Assembly (NCBI RefSeq): GCF_021130785.1 | Contig: NC_060215.1 | Location: 118,258,501-118,322,500 of the forward strand | Reading direction: 5' to 3' | Origin: Homalodisca vitripennis | Taxonomy: Eukaryota; Arthropoda; Insecta; Hemiptera; Cicadellidae | DNA: 64,000 nt | Part shown: positions 45,256 to 55,409 of the stretch, in pieces | Numbering within the stretch: the first letter of the stretch is position 1 | Layout of the letters: each line of letters opens with the position of its first letter | Position numbers and translations under genes: made by a program | The notes under the pieces: model-generated | Databases searched by the model: none | Told to the model about the DNA's origin: nothing | Seen by the model: the letters and a program-made list of their open reading frames with translations, nothing else

Positions 45256-46111
45256 AATTCTATTACCTGACATACAAAAAGGAAAACGCTGCAGCAAAAA
45301 TAAACTCAATTAACAATCCAAGGGACTCATGGACTTACTTAAGACAATACAATTTTCTTATTGGCAAAGAAAATTGAAAACTTCCATAACATTTAAAGGC
45401 AGAAGATAAAAATAAGTATTTTGTAGAAATGAAAAGTGAATATACAGTTGACGAAATTGTAATAAATAATTTAAAACGTTAAAACGAAATATGAAGAGCA
45501 GATTACTTTAATTTTTCGCCAGTATCAGAGCCTAATATTAAGACGGGTATGACTGAAATTAATATTAGTGCTGTTGGCTGTAATAATCTATCTATTTAGA
45601 TGGTGAAAGGGGTTAGTCCGTATAATGCAGAAGCTAACACGAAATTTGGTGAGAGAATCACTATTAAGTGGAAAATTTGCACTAAAAATTAAACTAGTAT
45701 TGTGTGTTCACTGTTAAAGAAAGATCACTGCCCATAAAAACGCCCATCAATTACTGCAACCAATATAGATATTGTCAGCCATGTCAAATATTTTTGAAAA
45801 GATTGCCTTGTGCCAAATAATAGCTTTAATGAAACACGAAACAATAATAGCATACAGCAAATCTGTGTTTAGAATAAAACAGCTCTTGCACTGCCCTGTA
45901 GAATCTATTTACGTATTTAATTTATGTAAAATGTGTGGTAAGTATAGCTCTGTGGTATTACTGAATTACTTGCAGACTTCCGAATTAATTGATCATAAAC
46001 GTCTTACTGCTAAAATGAATGTTCATAGGTTTGGCTAAAATCAATTGAATGGGTTAGTCCTATTTATATTGCATATCACAGGTTAGGAGGTTTGGATGAG
46101 TTGACCTAGCA
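45256..46111 (+). repeat. Right arm of the 855-bp inverted repeat
   Basis: Mirror of 44267-45121, 856 bp long. The ends are ATTCTATTACCTGACATAC on the left and GATGAGTTGACCTAGCA on the right. The + strand carries LINE RT sequence that continues past the arm to 46500. Confidence 0.92.
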
Positions 46112-46500
46112 GAAAACATCCTGGAGTTCCTTATAGAAGCTGCTTTGGTCCTATGTTGTTAATTTGTACACCGCTGACCTCCCCAGATGTGTACGGAACT
46201 ACACTATCCATCAATATGCAGATGACTATGGGCTTCACTGGTCCTATGATCTGGAACTCATTGAAAGGGGGGCATAGTCCAAGTCAATACTGATCTTCAA
46301 CATGTAAAATTTATGTGGAGAAGTGATAGGCTCCATGTGGTACCGCAAAATGTTATTCAGCATCTCAGTGAGAGTGGGGTGAGGGTTGAACTTGACGGCA
46401 AGCGCTTGTCAATTATTATTATAAGAAACACTATTAGGGGTGATACTTTACAACAACCTTACATTTTCTGACACGTCACTCACGCAATTCAGCGAGGTTT
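45256..46500 (+). pseudogene. LINE reverse-transcriptase fragment (Jockey/CR1-like)
   Basis: Reading across frames: SWTYLRQYNFLIGKE, SAMSNIFEKIALCQII (45772, RT finger region), MKHETIIAYSKSVFRIKQ (position of the QHGFR motif), SVVLLNYLQTSELIDHKRLT (motif A region, catalytic Asp replaced), then past the inverted arm HPGVPYRSCFGPMLL (the GVPQGSxLGPLLF motif) and a YADD-type block near 46220 (SINMQMT in one frame, YADDYGLH in the next). It is heavily mutated and non-functional. Only the part upstream of 46111 is duplicated in the inverted left arm. Confidence 0.75.
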
Positions 46501-46536
46501 TGGCAGGCTCAAAGGCGGGCTGGATATATTGTCACC

Positions 46537-46620
<84 letters not shown>

Positions 46621-46637
46621 TGTGTGCGCGCGCGCGT
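46537..46637. repeat. Compound (TA)n(TG)n(CG)n microsatellite
   Basis: (TA)n, then (TG)n at about 46551-46618, then GCGCGCGCG. It marks the junction between two LINE fragments. The long Cys-Val frame from 46529 is an artefact in its first third. Confidence 0.95.
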
Positions 46638-46639
46638 GT

Positions 46640-47350
46640 CAGGCTCACCTCTACTGTCACAACTCTACAACAGGAAGTCATTTTGTGACCGCTAGTCAGA
46701 CTAAAGATGGCCACATGAAGACCAAGGAAGAACCGACAGAGCGTATTGATCAGCTAATTCATCAGCAGTCCTGCTTAGTCCTTCAGTGCCAGACTATACA
46801 CTTACAGCTTGAGGAAAAAGACAAAGAAATCCAGAACTTAAGAAAATGCTTGTTGAAATGCTCAAGAATTGGCTGTAAGTACCATGGCACTCCACCAAAA
46901 CGATAAAGAAAAGAACGAATCTTGTCAACGTGGCGTAATTCTCCGAGAAGAGGCACAAAACATGGTACAGGCCAGAACTTTATAGAGTTAAAACTTGCGA
47001 CTCCAAAACACACTGCAAGAGCGTATCATGACTGAACGCAGTTTGGCTGTGGACTTGTTCTGAGAAACAAAGTCAACTTTCTGACAATGGGGAGTTTTGT
47101 TGAAATTAAAAAAAGAAGATCTAAAGGAGAAAAACGCAGTAAACAAAATACTTACAAAAACAAACATCTAATCCGTCACACAAATAAACAAAATATTAAT
47201 GTCAAAGAGAATACGTAGTAGAAACTTCATGTCTTCGCTGACAGCCACGGAAAAAATATTTATAATCTATTGGTAAATAACGTTCCACCAAAGTGTGAAG
47301 TTTTAATGCGTATTTCTGAAACGATCATTGAAGTTCGAACTTATTAATTT
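46640..47350 (+). pseudogene. LINE ORF1 relic: coiled coil followed by an esterase-like motif
   Basis: The first part (46640-46906) is a coiled coil (QTIHLQLEEKDKEIQNLRK) ending GCKYHGTPPKR. After a basic stretch (IKKRRSKGEKRSK) and two stops at about 47216-47221 the frame reads KLHVFADSHGKNIYNLL (47225-47270). ADSHG resembles block I of SGNH/GDSL esterases, which are known in ORF1 of CR1-type elements. The assignment to the same LINE as the downstream endonuclease is inferred from order and strand. Confidence 0.5.
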
Positions 47351-47407
47351 AAAATTTGGGTCTTACAAGGACTTTGAAGTTTCTGGAAAAGTCTTTACTG
47401 CAGTGAA

Positions 47408-47850
47408 AAATGTCTTACATTTATGGTTTATACCGATCTCCCACAGAAAATATTGAACACTTTTTTAATAAATTGCAAATTGCATTAAACTCATTAATAA
47501 ATAAAAATAAAAGATTTATTCTCATGGGTGATTTTAAAATCGATGTACTGAATAGAGAACTATACTGTACACAGATATTTCGAGACATATTGAGATGTTT
47601 GGGTCTGACGTGGTCCGTCAACTCGCCAACACGGGTTACAGCTCACTCAGAGTCAGCCATCGACAATCTGGTCACCAACATACCAGACATTTCTGTGTCA
47701 GTTGTATCGACGGCTATCGCTGACCATTACGAACACCTCGCTGTTGTGCCGAGGTGTCCCATGAATCGATGTCCACCAGTGGTCAATTTGATGAGGGACA
47801 CTCGACCTTTGAAATTTAAAAAATTGATTAGGTTTTTATGAAAGGAAGAC
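47408..47850 (+). pseudogene. LINE endonuclease domain, C-terminal part
   Basis: One open frame of 143 codons reads YGLYRSPTENIEHFFNKL, FILMGDFKIDVLN (usual GDFNIDVL; the Asn is Lys here), NSPTRVTAHSESAIDNLVTN and VVSTAIADHYEHLAVV. These are the GDFN, SxIDxI and DHY motifs of the AP-endonuclease of non-LTR retrotransposons. The N-terminal Asn and Glu motifs are missing, deleted between the ORF1 relic and 47408. Loss of half the domain and the N-to-K change mean no nicking activity. Confidence 0.85.
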
Positions 47851-48210
47851 TGGTAACCTGTTTATAATTCCATGTCTGCCAAGGAAAAGTTTGCAACATT
47901 CTACCATACTTTTAAATGTAATTTAAATATTTCATGTCCAGTGAAAAAAATAAAAAAATAGTCAAATACAAACAAGAAATAACTAGATTACAAAATTAAG
48001 TTTAGTGTCCAGAGGACATTTAAAAAGACTATCAATATATAACAAGTACTCAAAAATAACGACGATCTTGAATTTTATAAACGTTATAGGACAAGTTATC
48101 GTAAAGTAATAAAAGCGGCAAACTCTTACATCCAAAGATGTATTGAAAATTCGGATAATATTTCTAAAACGGAAAATTATAAATGACAAAAATAAAACAA
48201 GTCTCACTAA

Positions 48211-50755
48211 GGGGACTGTTACCCAAAAAATAAATAAAATAATACATTTTTTTATTTTTCCTCATTTTTCTTTGGAATGTACTGATTTCATTGCAGTAAT
48301 TTGTTTTTTCCTATGATTACTATAAGTTGGTAAAAAAAATATTATTGAAACCCTTGCATGTCATTTTTCGACACTAACTGAACATCAGTCATGTTCCACT
48401 AACTAACACTTTCATATATTTCATCCCGCATCATTGTTTTGTTGCATTTAACTTTTTATGTTGGCTATACTGTCTAGCATCTTTATTTCAGGTTATTATT
48501 GTTGTGTCTACTGTCTCTGCTTACAGTTTTATGTTTGTTTACAAACAACTAGCTGTTGATTAGTGAAGTGCATTTTGTGAATTGTGAAGTAAAATAGTTT
48601 CATATTATTTATTTATTTTGCCAGAAATGGGAAACAGTAAGAAAGTTGGTTGTAGAAGTAAGTGCTACAAAGTTAGGAAACCACCTTTGAAAACGAAGCC
48701 TTCCGTTGAATCTACTACACCTGAGGGAAAGCCTACTAATGTGCCTCAGTCTTCAGAGGTTAGGTCTTCTAACCGAAGTTTTAAAGTTAGGGATAGTCAA
48801 GAGTACTACAACAAATGGGTTGGTGAAAGCATGGAATATGACTTAGTTGATTTGACTAGATTATTTGAATTTTTTAATGATGTTGCTGTTTGCAAAAATT
48901 GTTCGAGTAGGCTATCTTTTGAAAAGCGAAGCATTGAAGGCTTAGCAGTCACAATTAAAGTAATGTGCAACAACTGTAATGAAAGTCAATCAATAGAAAA
49001 CTGTCAAAAATATGTAAAGCCTACAGGCCTACTAAATGAAACAAAGACCTACTATGATTTAAATATAAGGCTTGTGCATGGGTTGCGACAAATCGGCAAA
49101 GGCTTGACTGCAGGTAGAACTTTATTAGGCGTAATGAATTTACCCCCTCCACCTACTAAGTACAAGAAGTATTCTTTACTGCCCTTATCAACTGTTGAGG
49201 AGTTGTGTAGAGAAAGTATGAAAAAAGCAGCTGAGCAAGCTATTGCTATGAATGACAATGTCCCAGACTTGACTGTCGCTGTAGACGGTACATGGCAGAA
49301 GCGAGGCCATACTTCGATAAATGGAGTTTTGACAGTGACCTCTGCAGAAAGGAGTAAAGTTCTTGATGTTTCTGTTATGTCAAATTTTTGTTTGTGTCCT
49401 AAAAGAGATAAAAACAACCATGGACAGTCATGTGCCGCTAATTATTTAGGCACAAGCGGAGGCATGGAGGTGCATGGCACTCTAGAAACGTTTAGGAGAT
49501 CCGAGGCTTTGTACAAAGCAAGATACGTGAACTGTTTGGGAGACGGCGACTCCAAAGCTTTTGATGCTGTTCAAGGGGCTAAAGTATATGGTGATGATGT
49601 CCAATTTAAAAAATTAGAGTGCATTGGATGTACAAAAGAGGATGGGAAAGCGGCATTTAAAATTAAAATTTGTCTCGGGTAAAGTAAAACTTGAGGATGG
49701 TAAGGGATTAGGTGGGCAGGGTAGGCTAAGTGAGCCTAATATTCAAAAACTGCAGACCTATTATGGCCTGGCCATAAGGCGAAATGTGCAGAGTGTTGAA
49801 GAGATGAGAAAGGCAATATGGGCAGTGTACTTTCACACGATGTCATCAAATGATAAACCTACTCATCAGCTATGCCCTAAAGACAATGAGACATGGTGTA
49901 AATATAACCTGAGTTTACTGACCAATGAAATGTATGACCATGATAAACATTTTCACATCCCTGAGTGTGTTATGAGTTTTATAAAACCCATATTCAAAGA
50001 CCTTTCAGAAACCAAACTGTTGGAGCGATGTTTGAAAGGGAAAACTCAAAACCAAAATGAGTCATTGAGTAGTGTCATTTGGTCCCTAATACCAAAAAGA
50101 ACTTTTGTAACTCTGCCTACCCTTAAATTTGGTGTTTACTCTGCAGTTTGTAGCTTTAATGACGGCTTTTCTAGTAAATTACAAGTTTTGAAAGCATTTA
50201 ACCTACGTCCAGGGAAAAATTTTGTAAAAGCGATGTAGCGCCTAGAAATAGTGCGAGTGAAGGTACTATTTGAAAAGAAAACGCCTTGAAGACATGTTTA
50301 CACAAAGTGAAGACCCAGATAATCCACCCAGATAATCCATCCTACAGCTCAGGAAACTACTAGGCTATTGTAGTTAAAGACATTTTCTTCGATTCCCGTA
50401 AGTTGGTTTTTTTCTATTTAGATGCAAGTTTTCTCAGCCATTTATGAACTTAGACCTCTCAAATGTTTACCACTTGTACTTTGTACTATAATGTAGGTCC
50501 TGACCAAAGTGGTTTACAAAATAAAAAGTATTATCTTAGAAATAAAATATTTTTTGTGATTTTTTTAGTTTAAAAAAGTGAATTTTTTAAAATTAGTTTT
50601 TTAAAATAATAGATGATAAATTGTAATTTGGTTGGTCATGAACTATAAAAGGGTGTGCTTTAAAAGACAAAAAAAATTCAAAGCTCTATCATGACTCATT
50701 ATTTTAGAAACCTGCATTAAGTTTATATGGACGAAGATAGGCGGTAACAGTCCCC
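48211..50755 (+). mobile_element. Mutator-domain DNA transposon (probably Kolobok) nested in the LINE
   Basis: Perfect 13-bp TIRs: GGGGACTGTTACC at 48211-48223 and its reverse complement at 50743-50755. The flanks are CTAA (48207-48210) and TTAA (50756-50759); if the left flank carries one change, the target duplication is TTAA. TTAA targets with G-rich termini are described for Kolobok elements, whereas true Mutator elements make 8-10-bp duplications, which I do not see. The element is 2,545 bp with one transposase gene on the same strand. Confidence 0.85.
48627..50238 (+). pseudogene. Mutator-like (PF20700-type) transposase with a single frameshift
   Basis: Start ATG 48627 (MGNSKKVGC). The N-terminus is basic, followed by a CxxC pair (CKNC...CNNC, residues about 90-120) that probably binds zinc. 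The core has AVDGTWQKRGHTSING (first Asp, about residue 220), VNCLGDGDSKAFDAV (second Asp, about residue 308) and, after the frameshift, KTQNQNESLSSVIWSLIPKR with the final Glu near 50059. The first frame runs to 49682 and the second from about 49624 to 50238. One extra base near 49626-49632 separates them (CIG, then VQKRMGKRH). Residual coding continues beyond the TAG at 50236 (RLEIVRVKVLFEKK). Apart from this shift the gene is nearly intact, the best preserved transposase in the window. The enzyme would cut at the TIRs. Confidence 0.85.
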
Positions 50756-50793
50756 TTAAAATCAGATTGAATTGAAAAAAGGAAATAAGTCAT

Positions 50794-52154
50794 ATAGTAA
50801 GCCGACCGACGTGGCTAATATTTTTTGTGAGTACTTCGAAACAATTGTCGGAAGTACTGACGCCTTAACCAAACCGCTCTCACACATGGTTAACAGTGGT
50901 CCTATGTTTTCTATGGATTTGTCCTCTGTAACCCACAGGGGATGTTGAGGTGGTCATAAAATCTCTTAAAACAAAGAGGTCTGCAGATGTTGATTGTGTC
51001 TCTGTGTGGCTGTTAAAACAATGCAATGATACATTTTTAGAGCCTCTTACAGCAACCTTAAATCTGTTTTTTGCTGGTGGAAAATTTCCATCACAATTGA
51101 AACTAGCTAAAATTATTCCTCTGTTAAAAACCGGTGATTTGTCTAAATAAAGTAACTACAGACCTATATTTTGCCACAGTACAGGTTTCGGGCGAATTGT
51201 CCTGGTTATCCAAATATCCAAAGTATGGTGTTCCACAGGGTTCCATCCTTGGACCTATTTTATTTTTGCTATATTTAAATGACGTTAAAGATGTTGTACA
51301 TACCGATAACCTTGTGCAGTATGACGATGGTACAAGCCTCGCCTTCAAGGCAAAAATCCAAAGTCCTAGTAGAATCATCAGCCTACACGGAATTGAATAG
51401 TTCTTCTAATTCAGTATCTTCAAGAAATAAATTTGGTGACAGTCGAATGTAAATCAACCTACATGGTATTTAATAGCCAGAGAATTTAAAATAAATCCTC
51501 ACCATCGGTAATGATAAGTAAAAAATCATTGATCGAAACATATACCACTAAATTCCTCGGTATTAACATAGATTGTTGCGTGTCCTGGAGTACGCATATT
51601 GAAAGTATTTATACAAAAATATCGTCCAATATATATTTGCTAAGAAATTTATCAAATCATTGTCCTAAGCTATTATTGAACATTGCCTACTATGGACTTA
51701 TTTTTCTACACATATCTTACGGAAGTACACTGTGGGATACTTGTCCAAATTCGTTTTTCAGAGATTATTTAAATTACAAAAGAAATCTGTTCGCATAATC
51801 AATAACTTAACTTCCCGAGAGTCGTGTAGAGAATCCTCTAAGGAGCTTAAATTACTGTACGTGCTTGAGACGAGCATGTTCTGTCGTTTCAGTGGTTCGT
51901 TGGTGCAGGGTAGGGATGTACATGGTTATAATACAGGAGCTGGAGAAAACTACAGAGTTTCTCAACACAGGCTACAGCTTCATGGCCATCTCCCATCGCA
52001 GATGCGTGTCAGATTTATAAATGGTTTACCAGGAAAAATCAAATCTATCATAAATCAATCAAAATTCAAAAAAGGCGTTGAAAGAATATTTAATAGAAAA
52101 CACATTTTATTCCGTGGGCGAGTTCCTGGAATTCAGCAACCAACGTTGCCATAG
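50794..52154 (+). pseudogene. LINE reverse transcriptase and C-terminal domain, internally deleted
   Basis: Reads KPTDVANIFCEYFETIV, VVIKSLKTKRSADVDCVS, LKLAKIIPLLKTGDLSK then SNYRPI (with a stop between). It jumps to YGVPQGSILGPILFLLYLND and VQYDDGTSLAF (catalytic YADD altered to YDDG). Later frames give TKFLGINIDCCVSWSTHIES, LQKKSVRIINNLTSRESCRE and GENYRVSQHRLQLHGHLPSQ. About 130 codons covering motif A are missing near 51165. It continues the endonuclease half on the other side of the nested transposon. Confidence 0.85.
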
Positions 52155-52569
52155 CTGAAAGACGTGGGGAGCTGATGGGTGTGCAACTCAGTTGATATGA
52201 CAGATTTTAAAATATGTTTATATGTATAGTTGCGAAATTTATTGAATGCATTTTTATTATTATTACTTATTTGTAATGTTTATTTAATTTTAATTTATAT
52301 GTTTTATACATGGCGAAGCTGATTGGTTGAAAAATAGGATTAGTGACGCATGTCATACAACTTTGTATAATTATTAAATAATGAAAATAAAGAATTATTG
52401 AATTGAATTGAATATAAACATGTTTCAAGAAGCTATAAGTTACATCTTATGCAACCACTAGTCTTGCAGTATTCTATTATCGCTATGCTGCTTATGACAA
52501 CAGCATATCGAGGGGACACCAATAGTATCCAATGAAAACAAAACGCAGCATTACAGTATACGTTCAATT

Positions 52570-52970
52570 TGAAACGTTTTGAACACGTGCTTTCCTGTCA
52601 ATTGGATGCTAATATGCTTACAATGGTCAATGGTACAAATGAGGTAACACCCGTTATTATAAACAGCCTCACTTTTAGAAAGGAGATGGGAAGGACAAGT
52701 TACTCTTATTTCGGTCCCAAACGTTTAAGGCATAAGTATACAATAATAAACCTTTCAACACATTTTTACAAATTTTATTTGTACAATGTACATTTCGAAT
52801 TCAACGAATTCAACCTTATACTATTGTAGAAATAAAATCTATACACAAGTGTTAAAAGGTTTTTATTGTATACTTATATCAAACTCTTTTCGAGGCTACA
52901 TTTCTAATTTAAGGCATATTTCCAGTTTAAAATTTAAGAGCCATCTCAAATTGTACCTTCCTAGGTGATA
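52570..52970 (+). pseudogene. Possible C-terminal fragment of another LINE ORF2
   Basis: Two overlapping frames contain GRTSYSYFGPKRL (52696) and ISSLKFKSHLKLYLPR (to 52968). They resemble the RxSFxYRGPKLWN and SLxxFKxxLKxYL phrases that close many LINE ORF2 proteins. No RT motif is present to confirm it. Confidence 0.4.
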
Positions 52971-53689
52971 AGAATGATTTCTTTTACTTACAAAGTAAAA
53001 ATAGAAATTATTATTTCATATAATATAATCGAATACAAGATATGTATTACAGACACCCAGTGCCACATTTACCCAGTATTGTAGCAGCAAAACTGAAAAT
53101 AACGATAAAAAATGGTCAAGGGGTAACACCTTAATTGCTGATTTTTGTCGTCCCAATGTGTTCAACTAAAACGAAGGAAGGACAGGAACAAAAAACTAGA
53201 AACATTAGTATTTTAAATGTTTTTTAAAACGTATATTGTCACTAGTAAATAACCAGTTAGTTCTTACATAATTTTATTTTATCAGTTTTAAATACATTTA
53301 AACTCTCAATATTAACAACCATTTCAAAAATAATATGTATTTAGTCTGGGTAACTGTTTTTTTAATGCATTCTCTATAACTATAAACTTAAAAAAAATAA
53401 TCAAATTTGCCACCTTTCTTTTAAAATCCATATTATTATATGAAAACACAATGATATCTCTCTCAGTGTGTGTGACCGCGTACACACAAATGTGTGTGTC
53501 CATTTACTGCGCACATTTACGGAATTCTTGTTTTATGGTTTTGAGAAAAACCGAAGAAAACACTAATTTATTTTTACACAACTGAAAACACTACTAACAA
53601 CTATGTCTTCAATAATATAAAAATTATATCTTTTACTTAGGTGTGACGTAAAATCACATTTTGATATATGTACAATCAAAATTAAAACA

Positions 53690-54040
53690 AATTAATAAAT
53701 TATCTGATACACAATACAATTTATAGTTTATATGAGAGCAACACTAAATGTCAGTTTATAGGTAGATTTCCATTTGTCACAATATTACAGTGGCGAGACG
53801 CTGCAACCAAGTCCGGAGTTAGGTCGAAGGCAGAATCCATTGTGATACATCTATCTGGATATGATGTTTCCTCGTTTAAGTGATGCATTCTATTTCCAGG
53901 AAACAGCGTCTGGTAGCAATGAGTGTAGAAATCGTTTACATTAACGTATGGTTGAAGTGATGTTGGAGGAACTTGTTGCCCACCTATGTACAAAGACATG
54001 AAATTTGTATTATAGTGATTGATTTAAAACACTCAAGTTT
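53690..54040 (-). pseudogene. Fragment resembling a capsid-type protein of virus-like elements (F54H12.2-like)
   Basis: The minus frame reads HYNTNFMSLYIGGQQVPP, SLQPYVNVNDFYTHCYQTLF, then SAFDLTPDL and NGNLPIN. After the stop at 53751 another frame continues LTFSVALI and TINCIVY. From memory, the order of a Y-x-GGQ-x-P block, LQP, FDLTPDL, GNL and a T-x-N-x-IVY block is that of proteins labelled F54H12.2-like, found in dsDNA virus-like elements of invertebrates; I could not run a search. About 110 codons remain, broken by stops. It is a relic, not a functional gene. Confidence 0.45.
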
Positions 54041-55409
54041 TGATTTAAAAAGTATAAAAACACTTCGTTAAAATTGGTGGTGAAATCAAACATTTGTTTA
54101 TTATAAAAATGTATTGTTAACCAGTTGATGCTGTGGCTTTCAGGCTCCCTCTTGGTTGAACACAGTTTCAGGAACTGTGAAGATTTTCCAGAGCAGCCAG
54201 AGCAGGTTTTCATTATATTGTGACTACTTTAAACCCCATGCATATTGTTTATTATTAGACTGATTAAAATGAACTATCGTACTTTCATCCTCTACTGTCA
54301 TTACCAACCCCTTAGCAAAAAATCAATAATGGCGTCAATATATCTACACATTTTACTTCCACAAATCATTGAGGAAGCTAACTGCCAATGTCGCTGGTAC
54401 AACCCGCAATCCAAGACAGGTCGTGATTTTATACTGGTCATTTATACTGATTTATTTATCTTCTCAACTACAATGTATGTTGCTATCCGTGTCGTGTTAT
54501 TTCTTTCAATCCTCGAACATTATTTTTATACTTTTTCCAGATTCTTCTCGTCGTCTTATAATTCCCATTATATATAATATCCTTCGAAGTTGTCCCATAT
54601 CATCTGTCCGAAATATTAATTGTCAGAATGTTCATTCGCCTGTCAATTTCAGAGTGCTATGAGATAAAAACTGCAGCCTTCCGATTATTAAAAACCTTAT
54701 TATATTCCCCCAAAGGTCCAGATCGGTGATTATTTTGGGACACTCCTCTAACCAGCCCTGATAAATAATCCCTGACTAATATTTGGCCACAATTACTACC
54801 CCCCAATAATTAAAACATAAAACTACCCTTAATACCCGACGCATGCTGCTCGTATTCCTCGATCCCCACAACTCCGTAATCCCCAGTCTAATCTCCTTAG
54901 CCCGACGTAATTTATTTGGACCAAAAGTTGAACAAAATTCTATACCTGGATATCAAATTAAAATTAAATATCATCTCACGTATAACATGCGTCGGTCAGC
55001 GTGCACGTCTAATCACTCTCTCACCGCCAGTAGTTCTGGCCCAAACCCGTCCACCGACCAAACTGCTTGATTGTGCCCCGTCTTGATCCTCGACCAAAGG
55101 ACTACACGCTGACCGACCAGATCACAGTGGCGGTCACAAGCCACATACAGTTCGAGGACTTTATTCGTTAAATCATCTCTAGTATTGTTACATACATTCA
55201 ACTCAAATGTCTTTCAAAATTGAAGAAACTAGCAGAGGGAAACCTTGTACTTTATACAATGACTACAAATTCAGACAACACAGAATTAAAAAAAAAAAAA
55301 AAAAAACGGAGATGTATCATCGCCCCCTTTCTATTGGCTAGCGAATGCAATAATTTTTTTCGACTGTGGCTGTACAAAGCACATCTTTCAGTCGTGACAA
55401 TCTAGTAAA
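54041..55409. other. No recognisable gene; one spaced palindrome and a poly(A) run
   Basis: Open frames at 54245-54577 and 54843-55070 have no domain I recognise. TCGGTCAGCGTG at 54992-55003 recurs inverted at 55105-55116. A run of about 18 A lies at 55289-55306. Part of this may belong to the element that carried the capsid-like fragment, but I see no other marker gene. Confidence 0.45.

Larger units (their letters stand above)
46638..52411 (+). mobile_element. CR1/Jockey-like LINE, interrupted by a nested DNA transposon
   Basis: Parts in order: an ORF1 relic (46640-47350), the endonuclease (47408-47850), an ORF2 linker (about 47850-48208), a foreign DNA transposon (48211-50755), the RT and C-terminus (50794-52154), a 3' UTR with AATAAA at 52385, and a TTGAA-repeat tail ending at about 52411. 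Codon-level continuity across the insertion supports one original element. It is dead, with many stops, and lacks the RT segment between the NYRPI and GVPQGS motifs. Confidence 0.82.

Noticed and set aside
46529..46640. Cys-Val repeat at the head of a 125-codon frame
   Set aside because: Microsatellite read-through; only the part after 46640 is kept, as a LINE ORF1 relic.
48207..50759. 8-10-bp target duplication of a classical Mutator element
   Set aside because: The flanks do not match beyond the TAA/TTAA next to the termini.
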